Source: Anaerolineales bacterium (lineage in GTDB: Bacteria; Chloroflexota; Anaerolineae; Anaerolineales; DRMV01). Taken from it: a DNA stretch of 12,685 nucleotides. The stretch lies in contig JALSPT010000066.1 of NCBI GenBank assembly GCA_026985785.1, forward strand, positions 1-12,685. Direction: 5' to 3'. The notes beneath the pieces were generated by a model that ran no database searches, had not been told where the DNA came from, and saw only the letters and a program-made list of their open reading frames with translations. Shown here piece by piece: positions 1 through 6,223 of the stretch (its first letter is position 1; each line of letters begins with the position of its first letter). Position numbers and translations under genes: made by a program.

Positions 1-2
1 CG

Positions 3-1151
3 ACCGAACGGGTGGGGATAGCCCATCCGCTGCTGCGCGACTATCTGGCAGGGCGCGCCCTGGCCGCCGAGGGAGGCGAGGAACGCCTGTTGCACGGCGA
101 TTGGTGGGAAGGGCGCACCGAGACCTTGGGCTTTCTCGGCGCTTTGGGCGGCGGCGGCAAAGTCGCCTTAGGGTTACTCGAAAACAGCGATCCCCTCACC
201 CACGCCAAAGCGCTGGCCGCGACGCGGGCGCTCGGGCGGGGTGGAGAAGGTGCTTGGCGGGGCGAGGTCTTGCGCTACGCAGCAGCCTTGGTGGACGATA
301 CCACCCTGGCGCTGAACGCACGGGCGCGCGCGGTAGCAGCATTGACCCTTTCAGGAGAAAAAGGGCTGGGGATACTTTTCCACAAGATGATGGGACATCA
401 CGACCTCACCGTGCGTTGGCTGGCAGCGTTGGGGGCCGGGGCAGTACGGGATGCCAAATCGGCGAGCGCTCTGGCCGAATTGCTGTACGACCCCAGCCGG
501 GCAGTGCAAAGCGCCGCCGCCCTGGCGCTGGTCGCCATCGGCACGACCGAGGCTCTGGAGGCCGTAGCGGCGCTCATCCTCAACGGCGACGATATGCAAC
601 GCCGGATCGCGGCGGAAGCGTTTGCCAATCATCCCGGTGAAGGGTATGCGACCTTGCGGGATGGCGTCCATCTGGAAGACGACGTCCGCGTGCGACGCGC
701 GGCTGTTTACGGCCTGGCGCGGGTGCCCGAGCGCTGGGCACGCGAACTGCTGGCCGAGGTGCAGATCCAGGACAGCCAATGGGTGGTACGCGACGCCGCA
801 GCCGCCCTGTTGGAACACATGAAGGCGCTTTCGCCTTTCGTCCCCCGCCCGTTGGGGCCCTTGCACCAGGCGCCCTGGTTGCTGGAATTTGCCGCCGAGC
901 GCGGCATGGGCGTCTCACCCCAAGCAGCCCTGGCACTACTGCACAAAGTGCTGCTGGAAGGCACCCCTTCTCAAAAAGAAGCGGCTCTGGAGCGCGTGCC
1001 GTACTACCCCGGCGAAGACTGGGGAAAAGAAATCTATCCCATCCTCTTTGGGCGCGGCAGCCCGCTGCGCGATGCGGCTTTCCTGGCTTTATGGCAACTT
1101 GCCATTGCAGGCGCTCAGCTTCCCCCGCCGGCTCAATACGGGTTCACGTAA
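3..1151 (+). CDS. HEAT-repeat protein, C-terminal part (possible NACHT/STAND NTPase)
   Basis: The frame is open to the left edge, so the true start lies outside the window; the GTG at 12 is internal and not a believable start. The first residues (TERVGIAHPLLRDYLAGRALA) resemble the 'H..l.eYlAA..L' stretch that closes the helical part of NACHT/STAND-type NTPases, just before their repeats. The rest is Ala/Leu-rich helix pairs typical of HEAT/PBS-lyase-like repeats, for example DLTVRWLAALGAGAV, RAVQSAAALALVAIG and VRVRRAAVYGLARVP, covering roughly codons 60-280. The last 100 or so residues are less regular. No catalytic residues are visible. HEAT repeats usually form a superhelical binding surface, so a scaffold or sensing role is likely, but target and function are unknown. 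It ends 46 bp from a convergent gene with a shared terminator between them. The repeat call is firm; the NTPase link is inference from one short motif. Confidence 0.75.
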   Translation, partial: TERVGIAHPLLRDYLAGRALAAEGGEERLLHGDWWEGRTETLGFLGALGGGGKVALGLLENSDPLTHAKALAATRALGRGGEGAWRGEVLRYAAALVDDTTLALNARARAVAALTLSGEKGLGILFHKMMGHHDLTVRWLAALGAGAVRDAKSASALAELLYDPSRAVQSAAALALVAIGTTEALEAVAALILNGDDMQRRIAAEAFANHPGEGYATLRDGVHLEDDVRVRRAAVYGLARVPERWARELLAEVQIQDSQWVVRDAAAALLEHMKALSPFVPRPLGPLHQAPWLLEFAAERGMGVSPQAALALLHKVLLEGTPSQKEAALERVPYYPGEDWGKEIYPILFGRGSPLRDAAFLALWQLAIAGAQLPPPAQYGFT

Positions 1152-1177
1152 AAAAGCCCTCCACGCGGGGGCTTTTT
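1151..1177. terminator. Bidirectional intrinsic terminator
   Basis: A hairpin with arms AAAAAGCCC (1151-1159) and GGGCTTTTT (1169-1177), extended inward by a G-U and a C-G pair, has a five-base loop. It is followed by T-rich sequence on the + strand and, because the left arm is A-rich, by a T-run on the - strand as well. It sits between the stop of the HEAT-repeat gene (it overlaps that stop by one base) and the end of the convergent DUF167 gene, where a two-way terminator is expected. Confidence 0.85.
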
Positions 1178-1197
1178 ATTTACAACAAACGGCTTCG

Positions 1198-1521
1198 CTA
1201 CGCTCCCCCACTCCCACGAAAATACGCCCAGATTTTCTCCTGCGCCGTCTCGACGTCCATGTCCACGATCGAGACCAACTTGTCGCGCCCGTTCTCCCCG
1301 GCGACAATTTCGAGCCGAGAAGGGGCCACCCCCAACACCTTGGACAGGAATTTGATCAGGGCACGGTTGGCCTTTCCTTCCACCGGCGGGGCGGTAAGCC
1401 GGACACGAATCGTCCCATCGCTCAAAATCTCGGCGATTTCGTCTCGCGAGGCGCGCGGCGTCACACGGATGGCCAATGCCGATCCCCGTTTCCCATTGTG
1501 AAAGCGAAAAGCGCGTTTCAT
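1198..1521 (-). CDS. DUF167 / YggU family protein
   Basis: A 107-residue protein with the DUF167 pattern: IRVTPRASRDEI near residue 18, then IRVRLTAPPVEGKANRALIKFL around residues 38-59, and the ending SRLEIVAGENGRDKLVSI. This small alpha/beta family is widespread and its biochemical role is not established. The ATG at 1521 is chosen over an upstream TTG at 1533 because GAGGTG (1526-1531 on the opposite strand) lies four bases before it, and the TTG would overlap the preceding gene. It begins 8 bp after the yggT stop, the same pairing seen as yggT-yggU in many bacteria. It is the last gene of the left operon and is followed by the bidirectional terminator. Confidence 0.88.
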   Translation of the reverse strand: MKRAFRFHNGKRGSALAIRVTPRASRDEIAEILSDGTIRVRLTAPPVEGKANRALIKFLSKVLGVAPSRLEIVAGENGRDKLVSIVDMDVETAQEKIWAYFRGSGGA

Positions 1522-1529
1522 CAAACACC

Positions 1530-1802
1530 TCAAAATGCCAGCGAGAATAATAAACGGACAAGAACACTGCGGACAATTTCGATGAGAAAAATCAGCACGA
1601 TCGGGCTGAGGTCAAAACCGCCCACGGGAGGAATGATTTGCTGGATGGGGGCCAACAAGGGGCGTGTAAGGCGGCCTAACGCCTGCCGCACAGGATGCAG
1701 GGGATGCAAAAAGAATGACAATACTGCATCGATGACCACCACCAGTTCCAAGACATTGGCAGTAAGATTGACAAGATAAATGAGAAAACCTATCAACGCC
1801 AT
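1530..1802 (-). CDS. YggT family integral membrane protein
   Basis: A 90-residue protein with two hydrophobic segments (about residues 3-31 and 65-87) around an amphipathic middle carrying the family signature: HPVRQALGRLTRPLLAPIQQ followed by IIPPVGGFDLSPIV. YggT proteins are small inner-membrane proteins; links to osmotic or potassium stress and to cell-division machinery have been proposed in other bacteria, but no reaction is established. The ATG at 1802 has GGAG just upstream, though very close to the start. It lies 47 bp behind the PhoD-like gene and 8 bp ahead of the DUF167 gene on the same strand, so it is probably co-transcribed with both. A weak TAAAAT box in the 47-bp gap could add a local promoter, but no good -35 was found. 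Confidence 0.88.
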   Translation of the reverse strand: MALIGFLIYLVNLTANVLELVVVIDAVLSFFLHPLHPVRQALGRLTRPLLAPIQQIIPPVGGFDLSPIVLIFLIEIVRSVLVRLLFSLAF

Positions 1803-1849
1803 ACTCCAGAGAAAGATGAGGCTATTTTACCAAAAAACAGCCGCCGCGC

Positions 1850-3280
1850 TCAAAGGTCAAGAGGAATTTCCGCCACATGATGGGGGGTAGGCTCCTGATC
1901 TCCATAGATTTCGTAACGCACACGGGGTTGCCCGCCGCCGAAGTTCACCCGCACCACGCCAAAGTTGGGACGAGAAAAGCGAAAATGGATCTTCTGGTCG
2001 ACAATGGGATAAGTCTTGACCTTTTTGGCCGCCCAAAGCGTCAACTTGTTGGGCACTTGCTCGAAAGGCGAGGCACAAAATTCCCATACGGTCAACGGTT
2101 CACCATCGGGAACGCGCAGTTTTGCTTCCACCGCATGCGCGCTGTGCAGATCGCCCGTCAGGATGAACACATTGCGCACGCGGTTGGCCGCCAACAAGTG
2201 CAACAAACGCCGCCGCTCGTCGGGGTAGCCATTCCAGCGGTCGCGAGTGAAATCGCCCCAGATTTCGAAAAGCACCGACACCGAGGAAACGATGAACTTG
2301 ACCGGGTAGCGGTCCTTGACTTCCAGCAACCAGTTTTCCAACGCCTCCCACTGGGAACGATTGAGCATCCGCTGACCGTGGACGCGCTGCGTCCGCGTAT
2401 CCAACACGAAAAAGGCCGCCTGTCCGAAAGTAAAAGTGTAGGCAAAATGGCCGTCGTCGCCCGGCAACATCAACGGGCGGTCGTGTTTCACCCCCTCCGG
2501 CGGGTGGATGAAAGGCGGCGCGTGCATCCCCTGGTGCTCCCAATAAACCTGAATGGCGGCCTGAATGCGGCGATGGGAAAGGTGGCGCGCTTCGGCAGGC
2601 AAACGGCGCAGCAGACGCTCGAACAAATGCCAGCGGGGGATGTATCCTTCATAGCGTTCGCGCGAACTCCACGCCCAATCGTCGTCCACTTCGTGGTCGT
2701 CCATCGTCATGAACACCGGGATGTGTGGCAGCGTTTCCCGCCAGGCGGGATGCCCCCAGGTGTGCAGATAAACCCGACGGTAGTCCTCCTCATCAAGCGC
2801 CACACGCTGAATACCGTTCTTCCACCACGCGTCGGCGTAGATCTGATCGCCCAGCATGAGCAAAAAACGCAAACCAAGTTGCTCTCGCACACGGGCCAGG
2901 TTGCGGAAAGTTGCTCCATCGTTGTAAATGCCAGGGAGAAAGCACGAGCCAAAAGCAAACGCGAAATCCGCGGGTGTTTCGGGGGGAGGTGCCGTCGTAA
3001 AAGCAGGATAAGGCCCATTCTCCGGCGGAGGTGGCTGATCGCTGAGGGTGAGCGCATAATGATAAGTGGTATCGGGTGCCAGCCGTCGCACCGCCACCCG
3101 CCCGGCAAAACCCGCCGAAGCCACCACCAACGAGGCGGCCATCAGCCGCGCATCGCGCAAATCGGGTTGCTGCCCAATCCACGCGTAGAGCATGGCCGGC
3201 CCATCGGTCCGCGCCCACAGATTGACGCTGTTATGGCTCAACCCACCCACAAGGGGCCCCAACACCAGACCGCTGGTCAT
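1850..3280 (-). CDS. PhoD-like metallophosphatase (alkaline phosphatase D family)
   Basis: A 476-residue protein with the PhoD architecture: an N-terminal beta-rich domain (about 5-100), then the metallophosphatase core with FGSC (110-113), GDQIYAD (144-150), DDHEVDDDW (194-202), DRWNGYPDER (347-356 region) and TGDLHSAH (375-382). The Asp/His/Asn-type residues in these blocks are the expected metal ligands. PhoD enzymes hydrolyse phosphomonoesters or diesters. Classical PhoD is exported by the Tat pathway, but this protein starts directly in the N-terminal domain (MTSGLVLGPLVGG), with no twin arginine or signal peptide, so a cytoplasmic location is likely. The ATG lies 3 bp after the stop of the serine-pathway dehydrogenase with only a weak ribosome site, suggesting translational coupling. 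The substrate cannot be read from sequence, and family assignment does not prove alkaline phosphatase activity. Confidence 0.88.
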   Translation of the reverse strand: MTSGLVLGPLVGGLSHNSVNLWARTDGPAMLYAWIGQQPDLRDARLMAASLVVASAGFAGRVAVRRLAPDTTYHYALTLSDQPPPPENGPYPAFTTAPPPETPADFAFAFGSCFLPGIYNDGATFRNLARVREQLGLRFLLMLGDQIYADAWWKNGIQRVALDEEDYRRVYLHTWGHPAWRETLPHIPVFMTMDDHEVDDDWAWSSRERYEGYIPRWHLFERLLRRLPAEARHLSHRRIQAAIQVYWEHQGMHAPPFIHPPEGVKHDRPLMLPGDDGHFAYTFTFGQAAFFVLDTRTQRVHGQRMLNRSQWEALENWLLEVKDRYPVKFIVSSVSVLFEIWGDFTRDRWNGYPDERRRLLHLLAANRVRNVFILTGDLHSAHAVEAKLRVPDGEPLTVWEFCASPFEQVPNKLTLWAAKKVKTYPIVDQKIHFRFSRPNFGVVRVNFGGGQPRVRYEIYGDQEPTPHHVAEIPLDL

Positions 3281-3283
3281 CGC

Positions 3284-4225
3284 TCAAACAACCCGCCAGC
3301 GCAACGTCTTCCCGGCCAGGGCGGCCAGCACCTCCGTGGCAATATCTTCAGCCACACGGGTTTGGGCTTCTTTCGTCTGCGCGCCGATGTGCGGCGTGGC
3401 AATCACCCGCGGGTGGGTGACCAACGGCGTCGCGCCCGGCGGCTCGGTGGCGAACACATCCAGGCCGACACCGCCCACCTGCCCGCTTTCCAGCGCCTCG
3501 TAGAGCGCCTCCTCATCGATCACCCCGCCCCGAGCAGCGCAAATGATGAACACGCCACGCTTCATCTTTCCAAAGGCTTCGGCGTTCACCATGTGACGGG
3601 TTTGAGGCGTCAGCGGGACGTGCAGGGTGATCACATCGGCCTGGGCATAAAGGTCGTCCAGTTCGGCCACCGGCTCAGCGCCGCGACGGGCGATTTCCTC
3701 GGCAGGGATAAGCGGGTCGTAGCCTATCACCCGCATTCCAATGGCCTTCGCCAAAGCGCCCACACGACTGCCAATGCGCCCCATGCCCACCACCCCCAAC
3801 GTCTTGCCGTGCAATTCCGTACCGGTAAGGTGCTTTTTCAACCACTCCCCGCGCTTCATGCTGGCGTCGGCCTCGGCGAGACGGCGCGCCAGGCCAAACA
3901 TCATCCCCAAAGCCAATTCGGCCACCGCGTTGGTCGAAGCCTGCGGCGCGTTGACCACGGTGACGCCGCGCGCCTTGGCCGCCTCCAGGTCGATGTTGTC
4001 CACCCCCACGCCGGCGCGCCCAACCACCTTCAGCCGGGCAGCCGCTTCCAGCACGTCGGCGGTGATTTTGGTGCGGCTACGCACGATCACGGCATCGTAT
4101 TCGCCGATCGCTTTCAGCAATTCCTCCGCCGAAATCCCGCTGCGGTCGTCCACCTCGGCCTGCTGGGCCAGGATGGCCTGCCCCTCGGCCTTGAGCCCAT
4201 CGGTGAGAAGGATTTTCCAGCGCAT
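3284..4225 (-). CDS. serA: D-3-phosphoglycerate dehydrogenase, short form without ACT domain
   Basis: A 313-residue D-2-hydroxyacid dehydrogenase. It has the N-terminal catalytic half with VVGRAGVGVDNID (67-79), the Rossmann motif GVVGMGRIG (144-152) ending in the NAD-selecting acidic residue D170, and the catalytic set R232 (in CAARGGVIDE), E261 (in FATEPP) and H279 (in TPHIGAQT). This points to oxidation of 3-phosphoglycerate to 3-phosphohydroxypyruvate, the first step of serine synthesis. The protein stops after the catalytic domain: the serine-binding ACT domain of long SerA forms is absent, so simple serine feedback is not expected. A cysteine (C229) stands where many relatives have Asn. 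The frame stays open upstream to 4315, but the ATG at 4225 has AGGAG (4234-4238 on the opposite strand) at 8 bases, and the extra residues are not family-like. Another 2-hydroxyacid dehydrogenase activity is possible. First gene of the left operon. Confidence 0.88.
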   Translation of the reverse strand: MRWKILLTDGLKAEGQAILAQQAEVDDRSGISAEELLKAIGEYDAVIVRSRTKITADVLEAAARLKVVGRAGVGVDNIDLEAAKARGVTVVNAPQASTNAVAELALGMMFGLARRLAEADASMKRGEWLKKHLTGTELHGKTLGVVGMGRIGSRVGALAKAIGMRVIGYDPLIPAEEIARRGAEPVAELDDLYAQADVITLHVPLTPQTRHMVNAEAFGKMKRGVFIICAARGGVIDEEALYEALESGQVGGVGLDVFATEPPGATPLVTHPRVIATPHIGAQTKEAQTRVAEDIATEVLAALAGKTLRWRVV

Positions 4226-4301
4226 GGCATCTGCTCCTGAGTGATAGAATAAAGGGTACGCATATTGTACTCCATTTGCGCCCCGCGCGCGGGAGGTCGC
4301 G
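4226..4301. promoter_or_regulatory. Divergent promoter region between serA-like and KDSR-like genes
   Basis: A 76-bp gap separates two divergent start codons. For the - strand gene, TATTCT (4246-4251, read on the reverse strand) lies 17 bp from TGGAGT (4269-4274), a modest sigma70-like pair; TACAAT (4264-4269) is a better -10 but has only GC-rich sequence where its -35 should be. For the + strand gene the AT-rich block at 4262-4269 is the only -10 candidate. Two GTAC boxes (4256-4259 and 4267-4270) are spaced one helical turn apart. The presence of promoters is expected from the divergent layout; the exact boxes are uncertain. Confidence 0.4.
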
Positions 4302-5147
4302 ATGAAAAAGTTCACAGTGGCAGGAAAAACGATCCTGATTACCGGCGGCTCCAGCGGGATTGGGCTGGCCTTGGCGCAACGAGTTGCACGGCTGGGAGCA
4401 AAAGTAGCCTTAGTGGCGCGCCGCGAGGGCTTATTGCAGAAGGCGCTGGCCTCGCTGGAGGGGGAAGGTCACCGCATCTACACGTGCGATGTGGCCGACT
4501 GGCAGGCCGTCCAACAGATGGCCGAGACCGTGAACGCCGAGATGGGCACGCCCGATTGGATCATCAACTCAGCGGGCATCACCCATCCCGGATATTTTTG
4601 GGAACTGCCGATCGAAAAGTTTCACCGACTGATGGAAGTCAACTATTACGGCACGGTACACGTCTGCAAAGCCTTCGTGCCAAATATGATGACGCGCCGC
4701 AGCGGGCGCATCGTCAACATTTCCTCCGTTGCCGGTTTCCTGGGCGTGTTTGGCTATTCGGCCTACAGTCCCAGCAAATTTGCCGTCTGGGGCTTTACCG
4801 ATACCCTCAGGGTGGAATTGCAACCGTATGGCATTCGGACGCACATCGTTTTCCCGCCGGACACCGACACGCCGCAACTGCACTACGAAATGCCGCTCAA
4901 ACCACCGGAAACACGCATTCTGGCCGAGACAGGCGGCTTGTTGACGGCAGACCAGGTCGCCGAAGAAACCTTGCGCCTGATAAGGCGAGGCAAATATGTC
5001 ATTCTCCCCGGCAGCGACCCCAAATGGATGTGGAAAGCGGCGCATTTCCTCGGCTGCGGCACTTACAAGGTCATGGATATCCTGGTCGCCCGGGCGCGCC
5101 GCAAGGCCCGCCGAGAAGCCGAACGGCAAGGAGGAGAAAGCGCATGA
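4302..5147 (+). CDS. Short-chain dehydrogenase, 3-ketodihydrosphingosine reductase-like
   Basis: A 281-residue classical SDR. The cofactor motif TGGSSGIG is at 14-21, NSAG at 89-92, the catalytic serine in NISSVAG (about 141-142), and the catalytic YxxxK pair is Y155/K159 in GYSAYSPSK. The stretch after the active site, FPPDTDTPQ (184-192) followed by KPPETRILAET and GLLTADQVAEE, matches the pattern of eukaryotic 3-ketodihydrosphingosine reductase (YPPDTDTP, KP.ET..I.ET, ..QVA), as does the later GSD. KDSR reduces 3-ketosphinganine with NADPH, the second step of sphingoid-base synthesis. The C-terminus (about 245-275) has a hydrophobic then strongly basic stretch that could meet the membrane. 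The ATG has GGGAGG (4291-4296) 5 bases upstream. It overlaps the next gene by ATGA. The SDR call is certain; the exact substrate is inferred, since other ketolipid reductases share this subfamily. Confidence 0.85.
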   Translation: MKKFTVAGKTILITGGSSGIGLALAQRVARLGAKVALVARREGLLQKALASLEGEGHRIYTCDVADWQAVQQMAETVNAEMGTPDWIINSAGITHPGYFWELPIEKFHRLMEVNYYGTVHVCKAFVPNMMTRRSGRIVNISSVAGFLGVFGYSAYSPSKFAVWGFTDTLRVELQPYGIRTHIVFPPDTDTPQLHYEMPLKPPETRILAETGGLLTADQVAEETLRLIRRGKYVILPGSDPKWMWKAAHFLGCGTYKVMDILVARARRKARREAERQGGESA

Positions 5148-5683
5148 CCTTGACGGCTTCCCCGCCGTTGGCGGCGTTGGCGATTTTCGCCATGCGCCTC
5201 GCAGGCATCACCCTGGACACTTTGCGCACCTTGCTGGTGATGCACGGGCACAAAGGCTGGGCATGGATGGCGGCTTTCGTGCAGGCGCTGCTCTTCGTGA
5301 TGGCGCTGACGTGGGTGGTAGCCGGTGTCAGCCACCCCTTGGTGCTGGCAGGCTACGCGCTGGGCTACGCGACGGGCGGCGTGGTCGGCATCCAACTGGA
5401 GCGCCGCCTGGGATTGGGGCATGTGCATCTGCGCATCATCAGCCGCCAGCGGGGCGCTGCCATTGCCAAACGCCTCCGAGAAGCCGGTTTTGCTTTCACC
5501 GAAGTGCCAGCCAGCGGGCGCGACGGCACGGTGGATCTGATCAACTGCGGTATCGTGCAACGGCAAATGCCGCACGTGCTGGCCATCGTGGACGAAACCG
5601 ACCCAGAGGCTTTCGTCACCGCCGAAATGGTGCGCCCGATGCGCCGCGGCATCTGGCGCGCCAGCATTGGAGGGCGCTCATGA
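5144..5683 (+). CDS. UPF0316 (DUF5698-DUF2179) membrane protein, first paralog
   Basis: A 179-residue protein with three hydrophobic segments (about 8-32, 38-61 and 63-85) that form the DUF5698-type membrane half, and a soluble C-terminal DUF2179-type domain (about 95-172) containing HLRIISRQRG, REAGFAFTEVPASGRDG and MVRPMRRG. The DUF2179 fold resembles PII-like small-ligand sensors, but the ligand and role of UPF0316 proteins are unknown. The ATG at 5144 overlaps the stop of the SDR gene (ATGA) and is preceded by GGAGGAG (5130-5136). The same frame is open well upstream, but that stretch is antisense-like noise over the SDR gene. The next gene is a clear paralog joined by another ATGA overlap, so the two products are probably made together and may form a complex. 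Confidence 0.87.
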   Translation: MTLTASPPLAALAIFAMRLAGITLDTLRTLLVMHGHKGWAWMAAFVQALLFVMALTWVVAGVSHPLVLAGYALGYATGGVVGIQLERRLGLGHVHLRIISRQRGAAIAKRLREAGFAFTEVPASGRDGTVDLINCGIVQRQMPHVLAIVDETDPEAFVTAEMVRPMRRGIWRASIGGRS

Positions 5684-6210
5684 TCTTTCAACCACTCACC
5701 TGGGCTGCAGCGGGTTCGGCGGCGCTGATCTTTGCCTTACGCATTGTCGATGTATCCATCGCCACCGTGCGGATGTTGGTAATCATCCGCGGCGAACGGC
5801 TAATGGCGTGGGTGTTGGGCTTCTTCCAGGCGCTGGTCTTCGTGGTCGCCATCCGCCAGATTTTCGCCAACCTGGACAACGTGTGGAACATGGTGGGCTA
5901 CGCCGCCGGATTTGCCACCGGCACGGTGGTGGGCATGTGGCTGGAGGAACGCCTGGCCATGGGATACAGCCATATCCGGGTAATCAGCCCCGGACGCGGC
6001 GCGGTATTGGCGCAACGCCTGCGGGAGGCCGGTTTCGCCGTCACCGAAGTGGCCGGGCGCGGGCGCGACGGCACGGTCAACGTGCTCAACCTCACCGTGC
6101 AACGCAAGCGGGTGCCCGAAATCCGCCGCCTGGTAACCAATTTTGACCCCAAAGCCTTCATCACGGTGGAAGACGTCCGCCCCTTGCGGCGGGGCTACTT
6201 CCGGGCGTGA
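5680..6210 (+). CDS. UPF0316 (DUF5698-DUF2179) membrane protein, second paralog
   Basis: A 176-residue protein homologous over its whole length to the preceding gene. It has hydrophobic segments at about 10-36, 40-64 and 68-87, and a DUF2179-type domain with HIRVISPGRG, REAGFAVTEVAGRGRDG and VRPLRRGYFRA. The first helix carries the usual family pattern R-x-x-D-V-S-x-x-T-x-R (R21, D24, T29, R31), so this copy is the more canonical of the two. GGAGGG (5669-5674) lies five bases before the ATG, which overlaps the preceding stop as ATGA. The downstream EcfT-like gene begins 13 bp after its stop. Function unknown; the membrane-plus-PII-like layout suggests ligand sensing or gating at the membrane, which is inference. 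Confidence 0.87.
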   Translation: MIFQPLTWAAAGSAALIFALRIVDVSIATVRMLVIIRGERLMAWVLGFFQALVFVVAIRQIFANLDNVWNMVGYAAGFATGTVVGMWLEERLAMGYSHIRVISPGRGAVLAQRLREAGFAVTEVAGRGRDGTVNVLNLTVQRKRVPEIRRLVTNFDPKAFITVEDVRPLRRGYFRA

Positions 6211-6223
6211 GAGAAACCCAACC

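Noticed and set aside
1803..1865. Possible promoter for yggT (TAAAAT at the gap, TTGACC at the PhoD-like gene end)
   Set aside because: The two boxes are about 25 bp apart, too far for a sigma70 pair; the nearer TTTGAG is weak. Kept only as a remark in the yggT entry.
1877..4240. 787-codon open frame on the + strand
   Set aside because: It lies antisense to the PhoD-like and dehydrogenase genes, both of which have full family motifs. Its translation is rich in His, Arg, Gln and Pro with no domain pattern, as expected opposite GC-rich genes.
4226..4315. N-terminal extension of the dehydrogenase to 4315
   Set aside because: The extra residues do not match the family, would overlap the divergent SDR gene, and the ATG at 4225 has a well-placed AGGAG.
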